Source of the DNA: Thoreauomyces humboldtii
Taxonomy: Eukaryota > Chytridiomycota > Chytridiomycetes > Spizellomycetales > Powellomycetaceae
Reading direction: 5' to 3'
Length of the DNA: 34,656 nucleotides
NCBI GenBank assembly: GCA_027596035.1
Contig: JADGJA010000166.1
Span: 1-34,656 of the forward strand
Shown: piece by piece, positions 22,182-32,032 of the stretch
Layout: each line of letters begins with the position of its first letter
Numbering within the stretch: position 1 is the stretch's first letter
Position numbers and translations under genes: made by a program
Notes under the pieces: generated by a model
Told to the model about the DNA's origin: nothing
The model's input: the letters and a program-made list of their open reading frames with translations, nothing else
The model's database searches: none

Positions 22182-25100
22182 ATGGCGGCCTCATCGCTCT
22201 TCGCTGCGGTGGACGCCGTCCTTGTTGCCGAATTCGACATCGACAAGGGGTCAGCTCTGACCTTTCAGTATCCGCGCGCCACCGGAATGGACACGCAGTG
22301 GGTTGAGGAGTCGTCGGTCACGAAACCGAAGAGCAGACTCTGATATTTGTTCCGATGGTGTTTAGCGCTCTTTCTGAACTGATGCTTCCGGACGGCGCTC
22401 ATCTTCGCGAGGAGGACTGGACGATGTTCCTGCTGAATCAGGCTCAAGCTGCCAAAGTGAGCCCTGGACGGTCACAAGAGCACTTGCCATTGCGGGCCTT
22501 GAGGCTGATGGTCCGTGCATTATCATAGGATAGAACGGAAACCGGGACACGGTTACGGCATTTCAACGAGCAGAGTCCGACGTATGTTGCGTGGAGACAG
22601 CTCTGAATCTCCGTATGCCCAGCTCATCGTGGTCGATGCCAGAAACAATGCGGTATCAGTGACGGCTTACCAATACGGAAGAAACGGAGAAGGTGTGCCA
22701 TCGATCAATCGACGGTCACGTTTCATATTCGGCTGACCGGAAAGTGGATGGAAACTAGATTGGATTCCATTCGGGAAATCATCCAGAGTACTTCTACAAC
22801 TGGGCGGCATCACTTGTGTAATATGGGATGAGAATTTAACCCAGAGCGTTCAAATGTAAGTCATGCTTCCGACCATTTGCTTTCTTCGTCGGATACCCTA
22901 ATCTAATGAACTCCTTCCTCAGAATGCTTGACGCGCTAGAATATTCTCGAGTTCGCCCACTCTGCATCCTGATTTTTGTCCAGCATATCGTATGGGGTAA
23001 AGTGTGTACTTTTTAGATGGTCTAGCCGACGTTATCTTACATTCGATCACCCACAGCTGTTAGGTTTGAAAACGAAGATGACGAGGTTTACTGGCTAGAG
23101 TATATAGATCGGAATGGCGGTGTCTGCAACAATGGCCGAGGTTTGTTTGTAGGTGTCGGGGCGGACCAAATCGCCGATACATCCGGACCTGGTTACCTGA
23201 TTTTCATGTGCTTTTCATAGAACCCCCTCCATCGCAACCTCCGTTACAAATCGATGGCGAGGAGGTGTTGGTCAAGCCGCTGACTTATGTCCTCAACTTG
23301 GTGCGAACCAAGCACATCACCGGGGCGAGACGCGGAGCCCGCGTCAAGGCAATGGCGGTTGCCTCCCGCTATCAGGTAAAGGCGAACTTCTTGCGGCACT
23401 ACCGCCTCCTTCCAGCTATTGAGCATCGTCTTACCTTAGTGGGTGCATGTCTTCAAACCTCTTCTGGTCCTGGCTCTGGACAAATTTTTCAACGAACCCT
23501 CAATCGGCATACTGGAAAATCTTTATAATTCGATAAACTCCATGGACATGTCGCAGATTCCTCGCCTCACATTACGCGAGAAGAAGATATTTCGGGACTC
23601 GGAGGACAATAGCGTGTTGGAGGAGAAGTTCAAAGCCGACACTGCGAAGGTGGCTGGAGGGGCGGACGGACTTCGGCTTAGCCATGGAAGCAACAGTCAA
23701 AACGGACTTAAGGACGGCACAAGCTCGGAAGGAACGTTCCCAAGTTTGAAAGCCGGAAACAAAGACCGACAGTTCTTTGAGACGTGCGTTCGGTATGAAG
23801 GTATCCGAATGCCTGTCCGCATACCTCTGGTTCTTTACCCAGAGGAAATTGGCGACGTAATGCAATGCTTTTTTGTTAGCCTTTCTTCGCACGGAGCCGA
23901 TCTCTGACTTTCTCATCAGTTCAGCATTGCGCAATTGCTCACCAAGTTCGGACAACCCGCTGCCTTGGCCCCGCCGTCTGCAGCCGGGAAGGAGGGTGTT
24001 TCCAGCACGCTTCTGAGGTGGCGGAATGGTGTCCCGTACTGCTGGCATCCGCACTTGGACATCGGACCTCAGACCCATCCCATCATCGTACTCCTTAACG
24101 CCATTCTTACGGAAAAGCGAGTCTTGTTCCTGGGTGACAAGCGCCCAAGTGGGGAGGTTGCCAACTACGCATTGGCAGCTTGTGCACTCGCCGGTGGAGG
24201 TGGGCTCCTTAGAGGATTCTCCGAGCGCTGTTTTCCTTACATCAGTCTTGCGGGCTTGGATACTTTGCTTGAGCTGTAAGTTTCACCGTATGAGAGGTGC
24301 CTTGTGCTTCGGATAGCTGATGTTATCCTTCAGTCCTGGGTACATTGCCGGCGTGACCAATCCAGTATTTGAGGAGCAACAGGCATGGTGGGATGTTCTC
24401 TGTAATGTCACCACGGGCAAGATCACAATCAGTCCGAAGCTGATCGCTGGAGCTGCGGGGACTGACCGAGACGTTACGAAAGACCGCGAGAAGGAATGGT
24501 TTCGGAACAGTGGATACGAGACCGACCATGAATTCATTCTGGACGTACGTGTACAAATCTGCGCCCGAACAACGAGTACGTGCAAGGTAGCTCATCTCAC
24601 CCTTGTTTTTAGGCTATGACCGCCGCTCAAACTCACGCTGGAGAGTTCCACATCCGCCAAAAATTTCTCGAATACGTTCAGAGGTTTTATGACGTTGCAG
24701 TCTCCTATCAGCAAGAGACATATCGTGACAAAAGCCTTGGCATTCTCGCGGAACATCTGGATTCTGTTCAAATGGGCTTTGGACCATTCTTCCCAAGCGA
24801 GCGCTCCAGATCTAAGGTGATCTCCATAATGAAGAACAGGATTGAGGGTTGGAGAGCTACCAGAAGTTACATATATTGTTGTCAGGTAAAGGCTTTCGGT
24901 AGCCATTCTACGAGCTGAGCAAATGCTGATTTGAAATCACAGGATTTCCCCACGTGGTTGCAGAGGCGCCCGACGAGAAGCTTGGATCCCCGTCACATTG
25001 TCGCCCTGTTGCGGTCCGGAACAATACAAGATAGTGCTAAGGTCGTCGACCTTTTCTTTGCGCTACAAGATGTTTACGGAATGGCAGACGAGACAATGGT

Positions 25101-26353
25101 CGAAGAACTTCTGAGTCTTCTGCCCCAGAGTCAGGGTGGACTTTTCCCCATCGCCACCGGTCTTTTGTTCGGGCGCTGGGAAGCTCGGCGTGCTTGCGTA
25201 AGGCTGCTCCGACGAATTGGCTGGGATCAGGTATGTGAACCAGAGGAAGTCAAACACCTTTGATTGATATTGGATGCTTACCGTTTCTGTTGTTCAGATC
25301 GGTCAAAAGTTCATTGCTCATCTAAATCCCATGATGCGGATGGCCTACCTCCGCGCGCATGAGGAGTTTTATGGGACTGAGGAAGTTCCTGGGCTTAACA
25401 CTGCCGAAGGCAATCGCCTATACGCTCCGCTCGAAGGGGCACGCCTCGGGGGCGTGACCCCTCAGGCTTCGTTCGAAAGTCTTCGCTCCATCCTGGATCC
25501 GTCTAACAACGAAGCCTCGCTCACTGTACCCGGTACATCACGGGAGACGCGCTCGGGCGCTTCGTCCGCAAACACGTCACCGTCCGCATCCCCGCTTCCA
25601 GGCCGCTCTGCCACATCCACCCCCTTGCTCTCGCGTTCCGGGAATTCCACGCCACCTTCTGTTCCTGTGAGCCCTATCGTGAAACGGATGCTGGCGCAAC
25701 AGCAACAACGTCAAGACCTCCTAAAAGCAAAGCTTACTGCACTGGGCGCCGAAGCACCGTCTTTATTCCAAGATACCCTCAACCCGGAGTTCGGACGATT
25801 GCCAGAGCTCGGTGCGCCAGGTTTCTATCCGCAGGACGAGGATAGCTCGGGCTCGGATCCTTTCGACGACACTTTTTTACAATCCGTTCCGATCGATGTG
25901 GCTGTCACAAATCCGGAATCATCCCCTTTGAGTTCGCTAGAGCTGCCTTTGGCGCCAAGACGAATGCAAAGCATGCCCACTGAAGTAGAGCCAAATGACC
26001 TTCCAGTACCGCCGAGTCCGCATCCTGCCGTCCCAATCTTTGAAACGCCATCATCTGCCGCCGGGGGAGGCTCTCTCAGTCTCTCGCCCCCTCGCATTCC
26101 ACCATCAGATCTTCAAAGTGCGAACTCGTCTCTTGGCACGCCAATCCGCCTGCCAAGCCCTGTCCGGCCACCCGTTCCTTCTCCGCCTTATGGTACGAGC
26201 GCAAGCCCGCCACGAACCGACTCGATTCCACCTTGGAAGGAGGCAGATCGCAGTCAGTCTCCAATTATGGACACGATCGCGAGGCAGCACCAGAGAGAAT
26301 CCAGTGGTTCCTACGAGGATTTTGCCCAGTTCTACAATGATGACGACTCCTGA
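22182..26353 (+). CDS. AFI1: Afi1-like DENN protein (Arf3-interacting, polarity axis)
   Basis: Fourteen exons (22182-22297, 22366-22456, 22529-22581, 22643-22692, 22759-22855, 22923-22996, 23057-23140, 23221-23375, 23440-23856, 23920-24275, 24334-24544, 24613-24885, 24943-25230, 25298-26353) join in frame to 1106 residues. Yeast Afi1 binds the small GTPase Arf3 and acts in polarised growth and vesicle traffic. The N-terminal docking region has [19 protein letters not shown] and [20 protein letters not shown]. The DENN core has [55 protein letters not shown] and [19 protein letters not shown]. The last exon is mostly a Ser/Pro-rich disordered tail of about 300 residues. The small exons 3-7 were placed by phase and splice sites, so they are less certain than the rest. 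Confidence 0.9.
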
Positions 26354-27617
26354 TTTGTCGTTTCCCTCCTTGTACCTAATATCTAAGCCCCAATAACTAG
26401 CGAGAATGTGTGCAATTGCTCTAAATATCAGTTTTGTGATCTCTGGCAAGCAATGACGCTTTGTTTGCGGGGACTTCGCTTTCTGAGCGAAAAAGGGACG
26501 AGTTGAGCAGATCTTTCCAGGTCAAGCATTCGTAGAATCTGCGAATACTTCATGTTGCACGTTCTTCAATACCAATCCTACCGACATTCCGCGGTATGTA
26601 GCTCCTTCGGCGGTTCGTCTCCGTTAATCGCACGACATCGTTGAGCTCGACATGCGATCTCGAGTTTTTGACAGCTCCATGCAGGGCGATCTCGAAGCAA
26701 ATGGTCCCAATGGCAGCCAGCTCCCAGAACAGCAGAGACTACGGGTTCGTTTGGACTCGTCTCCCTTGAGAGCCTCAGCTGGAGCTAGGGTCTCTTGCTG
26801 TCTTGCTCCCTTTTTGTCTGATAAGCCCGCAATTCTCGCTCCGAGCGCTTTCCGCCCGCCCGAGATCCGAGCTTGTATCAGTAGGCACCTCCAGAAGACG
26901 TGCAAGCATCCCAGACGTTCTCCCGGAATGCTTTGAGCCGGCTTTGCCTTCTCGCAGTGGTTCGCATTGTCCAGGCATTTCAGGTTTTCTCACGCATTCG
27001 CCATTTGCCCATTCCGAGGCATGCGAGGACTTTTTGCACTTTCTGGGGCACAGGCTTCCCAGATCCGAAGTCCTTGGCCCCACGCAGTGCCCGGGGAGGT
27101 TCCAGGACTATGGTGGGCCTTTCCCCGGTCCAGACTCTTCAGAGGCCACAGGTCCAGTCACACGGTGCCGCGGGGTGGGTGACGCTTCAGCCGTCCGGAA
27201 CCAACGGAAGCGAAGCATGCACGCACAGAGTACACTCAGCCTACACGTGTTTTGTCAGCCAGGGGGGAACGAAACCATGTTAGTCAGGGGAGTCCTCGAT
27301 TCCAAGGGACAAACGCGCTTACCGAGTGTTTTCGACATGTTCGACATGGGAGCTGTCCAGACTCCCGTGGCGTATCTCTCGACCCAGACGTCCCGTACCA
27401 GCGAAACAGCGAGAGCGCGTGCAATTCCTTCTCTCCCCTTTATACGTTCGGGTGGGGACGCCGGCAGACACTCGGCCTTGGCATCCGTTTTTTTTTTGCA
27501 TTCGAGTTCCGAGCACCCGAACCAATCGGGTGAGTCCACGTTCGCCCTTCCGGCCTAGCGCAGACTGTGGGCAAGCGCAGGCTGTGGGCAAGCGCTTGCA
27601 CTCCACCGAGATTCTGC
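26354..27617. other. Non-coding stretch downstream of AFI1
   Basis: About 1.26 kb. Several frames stay open at once on both strands (the longest 26803-27558), which reflects base composition rather than coding, and none looks like a protein family. A 17-bp direct repeat with one mismatch lies at 27561-27577 and 27578-27594 (cagactgtgggcaagcg and caggctgtgggcaagcg), about 25 bp before a TATA box. Confidence 0.4.
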
Positions 27618-27625
27618 TATAAAAG
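27618..27625 (+). promoter_or_regulatory. Consensus TATA box
   Basis: TATAAAAG preceded by a 17-bp tandem repeat and followed by a long C/T-rich leader. It is the best TATA match in the window, yet no credible ORF follows on the plus strand. Confidence 0.55.
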
Positions 27626-27696
27626 TGGGGGTCCTCTCGCCTTTCCCTCTCAGTTTTCTCCACATCCGCACCGCTCCAATCTTCTCTGCAAGTTTC

Positions 27697-27895
27697 CTTC
27701 GACTCTGCAACTTTGCTTCAACGTTCTTCAACTCTATCGCTCTTGCTATCTTCAACTTGATCGCTCTCTCCTTTCTGCAACTCGGTCGCTCTCTCTTTTC
27801 TTCAACCTCGATCGCTTTCTCTTTCTTTCGACTCTATCGCTTCCGTTTTCTTCAACTCTTACTCTCCCGCTTTTCTTCAACCGTATCTCGTTCTT
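27697..27895 (+). repeat. Imperfect tandem repeat of about 24 bp, pyrimidine-rich
   Basis: Around seven degenerate units built on TTCAACTC-ATCGCTCTCTCTTT, within a wider C/T-rich tract (about 27640-28015). Reading frames through it are open only because the tract lacks A and G. It could be an untranslated leader or a diverged minisatellite. Confidence 0.6.
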
Positions 27896-28103
27896 CTTTC
27901 CTACTTTCTCGCTTTGTCTTATGGCCCCGTTCTTGTCTTCTTCCTCTTTTTTGGTATCTTCTTTTCTTTTCGCTCCTATTGTTCTCATTCTTTTTTTTGT
28001 TCCTATGAAATGGTAAAGCAACCGTATGCCGATGTAAGGCGACCCGGTGGCTCCCTCTATGTATGGGGAGACAAAATGTTCCGTTACTTGTTAATGCAGC
28101 TTG

Positions 28104-28125
28104 CCATACTCCTCACGGAGTATGG
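28104..28125. other. Perfect 9-bp hairpin with 4-nt loop
   Basis: CCATACTCC-TCAC-GGAGTATGG forms a perfect inverted repeat. It lies about 480 bp after the TATA box and beyond the pyrimidine tract. Whether it acts in RNA or DNA is unknown. Confidence 0.7.
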
Positions 28126-28923
28126 TGAACCGTCCCCAGCCGGTGTAAAAATGCAGAGGGGCAAGTAAAAAAAGCAATAAGATGAAAACATGATAATATG
28201 AAAGCCTGGCAATGAGACGAGATAGTAATGCAGCGAGTTCCCTCGTCGGCATAAGAGTAACAGGTCGAGATGGTTGAGAACCAGCGCGTACACATTCTGA
28301 CGATGGGATGCCTGTTGGGCCATTTGTGCATGGGAAACGCGGAACGCGGCCAATCCCGTTCGAGAACGTGGAACACAGCAAGGGAGCTTTGGTCCGGCCC
28401 TGCGTTTGTTGCCAAGGGCATGCATGGCAGTTCATTGCGAAACTCTTTGACCCTGGGGTCTAGCTCGAAACGCGTCTGCAACGCGTTGTTGGGCATGAGC
28501 GTCGGGAACGCGACACCGAGGCGGAGAACCCGTAGGACCGCATATGGAAGCAAGGATCAAGCACATAGACGACGGAGGTTAGCATAACAGAGTAAGAGCA
28601 ATAGTGCGAAACTTGAACAAAGTAAATGTCTAAGCTCTTCGCATTGGGGAACGCACTTGAGGCCTCGTCGGCGAGTCCGATCGTCGTACAGGACCACTAC
28701 CCAGGACCACTACCGGTACCCAGGATTGGTAGTCTGGCTCCTCTCGTCATGCGCCGGTACTGACGTTGGCGGCCTGACTTTCTGATGCCGCACATTCACC
28801 GATCCGCTTTTGATTGCGGCATCCAACGCTTAAACATAATTATCAATGCATCATTTGTGCAAATCTACTGTAGCAGTTGCCCCATGGGTATCCTCAAATT
28901 CCCCGAGCGGAGTGTTCCAGAGA
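28126..28923. other. Region beyond the 3' end of the PRM10-like gene
   Basis: About 800 bp without a convincing gene; overlapping minus-strand open frames at 28084-28553 show no family resemblance. A perfect 13-bp tandem duplication (caggaccactacc) lies at 28689-28701 and 28702-28714. Confidence 0.35.
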
Positions 28924-31439
28924 TCACATTGTCATCGTCTTATCCCGAAGAGCGTCGCGGGATCTCTGGTCGACGATGATTGGGAACGCTAAGACGTTGC
29001 CCATGTCTGAAAGTAAGGTGGGATGAGTTTCACCCGTTGCTGCTAAGGCTGTCCAATGTTACGTGGAGAGCACTCACATATACCGACGGCGATGGACATG
29101 GCTCTCGTTATCATACTTTGCGAAGAAGAGGTTAGCTATGGTGTTTCTGCTTGACATGGTCACGAGCTATGCCGGGGCGTAGTCTTACTCGATTCCAAAG
29201 GCAGTCCCGCTTCCCGTCTTTTCTACAGCGGCGATGGCACCACGGACTCCGATGCCTCCAGGTACCAGCCAGACGATGCCTGTAGAACAGCAGGAGAGTC
29301 AGATAACGATCTGTCAGAGTGTAGCGTTGGTCTTCCATACCAGCAAGTATCGGTCCTATCGCAACGTCATCGTTGCGTCTTGCGTACAGATTTGCCACCT
29401 TGCCAGACGGCATCAGGTGGTTTGTTCAGCGTTCTTCGTGCTGTACGCTCAGAACTCACCACAGCAATTACAAAGGCGGCCATCCCCGCTGTGATGTCCT
29501 GTACGAAACATGATCAGCAACACGGCTGCCGGAAAGACTTGAAAGCATAAACAGATGTGCTTACGCTGTTGAACCATAAACTTGCCACCAGGCTGACGAT
29601 GTAACCGGTCAACGAGGTGATGCTCATGTGTACCCATTGCCATGGGTACGCTCTCAGATTTATCAAGATGCAAAGGTTCATGGGTATGAACAGCGGAAGT
29701 CGCCATAGGTCAAGTGGAGCTCCGGCAGCTGGACAGCAAAGTTCGTCCGGCTCGACCCAGGTCCCGAACACTTGAATGATATGTATGGCCAGTCGCGATC
29801 CAGTCGTGAGGCCGTATCTGATGAGCAACATTTAGATAAGCATGCTCGTGAGGACAAGTGGAAGGAAACGGTTTCGTCAACCAACCCGAGCTTCAAGGCT
29901 CTGATGAATGCTTGAAACATGCGCACCGATCCAGCCACTCCGTTCGTGCTTCCGAGTTCCAACATTCCAAGTGTGCTATAGAAGCGCATCAGTATGAACG
30001 AGAGATAGGAGGCTGTACGGAGGGCTCCTCACATTGCGGTCCCCGGTAGCATCTGTGACACCCCTGCGAGCGAGACGACGGAATGGCACAGACCATATCC
30101 GGTTCCCGAAAACACAGACCAAACGCCCCATGGCTCCACAAACCGTGCCAGTGCAGCACACGCCATGGCAGCGAGCAACTCGACCGCACCTTCGAACCCC
30201 AGGAGCTCCGAAGTGAAGAGAGCCACACTGGTGAATCCACCGAGCACGAACGCAGCGACCCCGTCCGCCCAGGATCCTTTGAAGAGAAGGACGGCGATGA
30301 CGGCGCTCTGCAGAGCACCCGCAAAGATCCGGATCGCTCGATGATAGTCTCCGGGGGATTCGAGGACCCGCTGCAGATCCACCAGACACTCGTCCAGCGA
30401 GTCCTCTGGTTTGATGCTGCCTCCCGTCCCTTCCTCCAAAGCTTCCGGCGATGACACTTCCGGAAGCTCCCCCGCTTCAAGGATTCGACTGGATTGCTGC
30501 ACCTGTCCGAGGGATATCACCGACGGTCGCCCTCGTTCCGTCGAGGTCCCTGCTCGTTTCCGTATCGTAGGAAGGTCTTCGACGGTCCCCTGCGAGCATC
30601 GCACGCTGCACACCCGTCGCGCGAGTTTGTCCACGTCGAAGAGTTTGGAGACGTTCACGGCGTAGCTGTAGGATAGATACTGCGAGCCGCGGTCAGCCTA
30701 CAGGTTCAGGAGGGTGCCGGCAGCACCGGAAAGAGTCATTCCTTACCTGCACCCTGCAGGGATGTCTCGCAGACCCATCTCCGACGGACACCATGATCGT
30801 TGATGGAAGACAAAAGATGCTTATCGGGATCTTCAAATCTTCGGCAGCTTGAGATATCCGATGTTCGACACGATACAGGGGCGCACCGTACGACGAGAGC
30901 GCGAGGGCAAGGCCACACAGCATGTCGGCTTCCCTCGCATCGCGCGGGGCGCCGGTGGAGGACCATGGGATGGGAAGTCTGCTGAAGGAGGGGGCTCGAA
31001 GCGGATGTGGAAAGTAACCGCCGCTGGGTGGTGCACCCTGAAAAAAGCTGGGCGATCGGGAGACTGTCGAGGAGGAAAAAAGCGTTCAGAGTCCAGGCTG
31101 ACGGAACACATGGATCATCCTATTCTTCCGCTCCTCACCCGAGTTCCTCATCAGGACAGACTCGAGGAGCGACGAGGTGGACTGCTTGGAACTCATCGGA
31201 CGTCCTGATCCCGCACCGCCACCCCCACCGATGGAAAGTCGTCTGCGCAACGTTTCGAGAGCCGAGAGGGGCTCGGCCTTTGCTCTTGCAGCATTGCTGG
31301 TGCGACGGTTCTCGGCGGCGGCCTGAGAGAGCTCGGTGATGTCGCCGACCTGGTCGTCAAACTCGTCGTCTTCCTCCCGTGCTTCAGCTTCTGCGGCTTC
31401 GATTTCGTCGAGCGAAATGTACACTCGATGTTCGGTCAT
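28924..31439 (-). CDS. PRM10: Prm10/ThrE-family multi-pass membrane protein
   Basis: Ten exons (31439-31139, 31063-30747, 30679-30033, 29975-29886, 29817-29565, 29498-29460, 29398-29341, 29279-29189, 29115-29078, 29006-28924) join in frame to 638 residues. Residues 1-145 are hydrophilic and probably cytosolic, with a Gly run near 75. The ThrE/DUF1212 domain starts at about 148 (LCGLALALSSYGAPLYRVEH, STIMVSVGD). A charged linker (about 220-300) leads to a series of membrane spans (for example SAVIAVLLF, TLGMLELGSTNG, YGLTTGSRLAIHI) and a second half with VWLVPGGIGVRGAIAA and a final AMSIAVGIYMGNVLAFPI. ThrE of Corynebacterium exports threonine; yeast Prm10 is pheromone-regulated with no proven substrate. 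Exons 6 (39 nt) and 9 (38 nt) are very small but fit phase and membrane topology. Confidence 0.9.
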
Positions 31440-32032
31440 GATCGAATGAGTTGCTCCGAGAGCTGTTCCTCCGCTTCAAAAGAAGGAGTTTAACCTTCTA
31501 CCCCTCATTTCCCTTTCTTTTTTTCTTTTTTTTTTCTTGTTTTGGCCTTCTTCTTCTTCTTCGTCTTGGTGCCGACTAAGAATAGCAAGTGACCACATGA
31601 AGGAAGAACGGTTTTTTTCCTGGGCGTCAATGTTCTTCGTGTTCAGAGCACACTCGAGCAATCGGAAATTGGGACGGACACGTCGGGAGGGGGCGGTGGC
31701 CTCGAAGTGCGCTCTTTTCATCCGCGAATGTGATGGGTGCAAGACCCTGAAAAGTATCTACAAGGTTGCTGTAATAGGCGGGGCCTTTGACGGAGTTGCT
31801 GACCTAAGAAAGGCAAGGCTCTCGTTTCGTCACTCTGGAGTCTGGAGGCCTCCCTTGTTTTTCTTCCTTCCCTTTTGTTTTTCTTTTTTTTTCCTTGCAC
31901 GCGTTTCGTGCTGGAGCTCTGCTCAACAGGCAAAAGGACACGGGGGCCCCACGGCACACACTGCATTGCAGCAAGACAAAAGACACGCAACGGGGCTTCC
32001 TGTATTATATAGTAGTGTATATAGATAGACCC
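31440..32032. promoter_or_regulatory. Divergent promoter of PRM10-like and NAF1 genes
   Basis: About 590 bp between opposite start codons. There are two strong pyrimidine blocks, tttctttttttcttttttttt at about 31513-31533 and ttttgtttttctttttttttcc at about 31870-31891. A TATA-like tattatatagtagtgtatata lies at 32002-32022, very close to the NAF1 start. Confidence 0.45.

Noticed and set aside
26803..27558. Plus-strand open frame of 251 codons
   Set aside because: Other frames on both strands are equally open over the same DNA, there is no domain-like composition, and no neighbouring exon fits.
27567..28016. Open frames of 149 and 127 codons rich in Phe, Leu and Ser
   Set aside because: They come from the pyrimidine-rich repeat tract, which can hardly form stop codons; two frames are open at once.
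31895..32032. Upstream in-frame Met as the NAF1 start
   Set aside because: The extra 46 residues are encoded by T-rich and TATA-like promoter DNA and do not look like protein.
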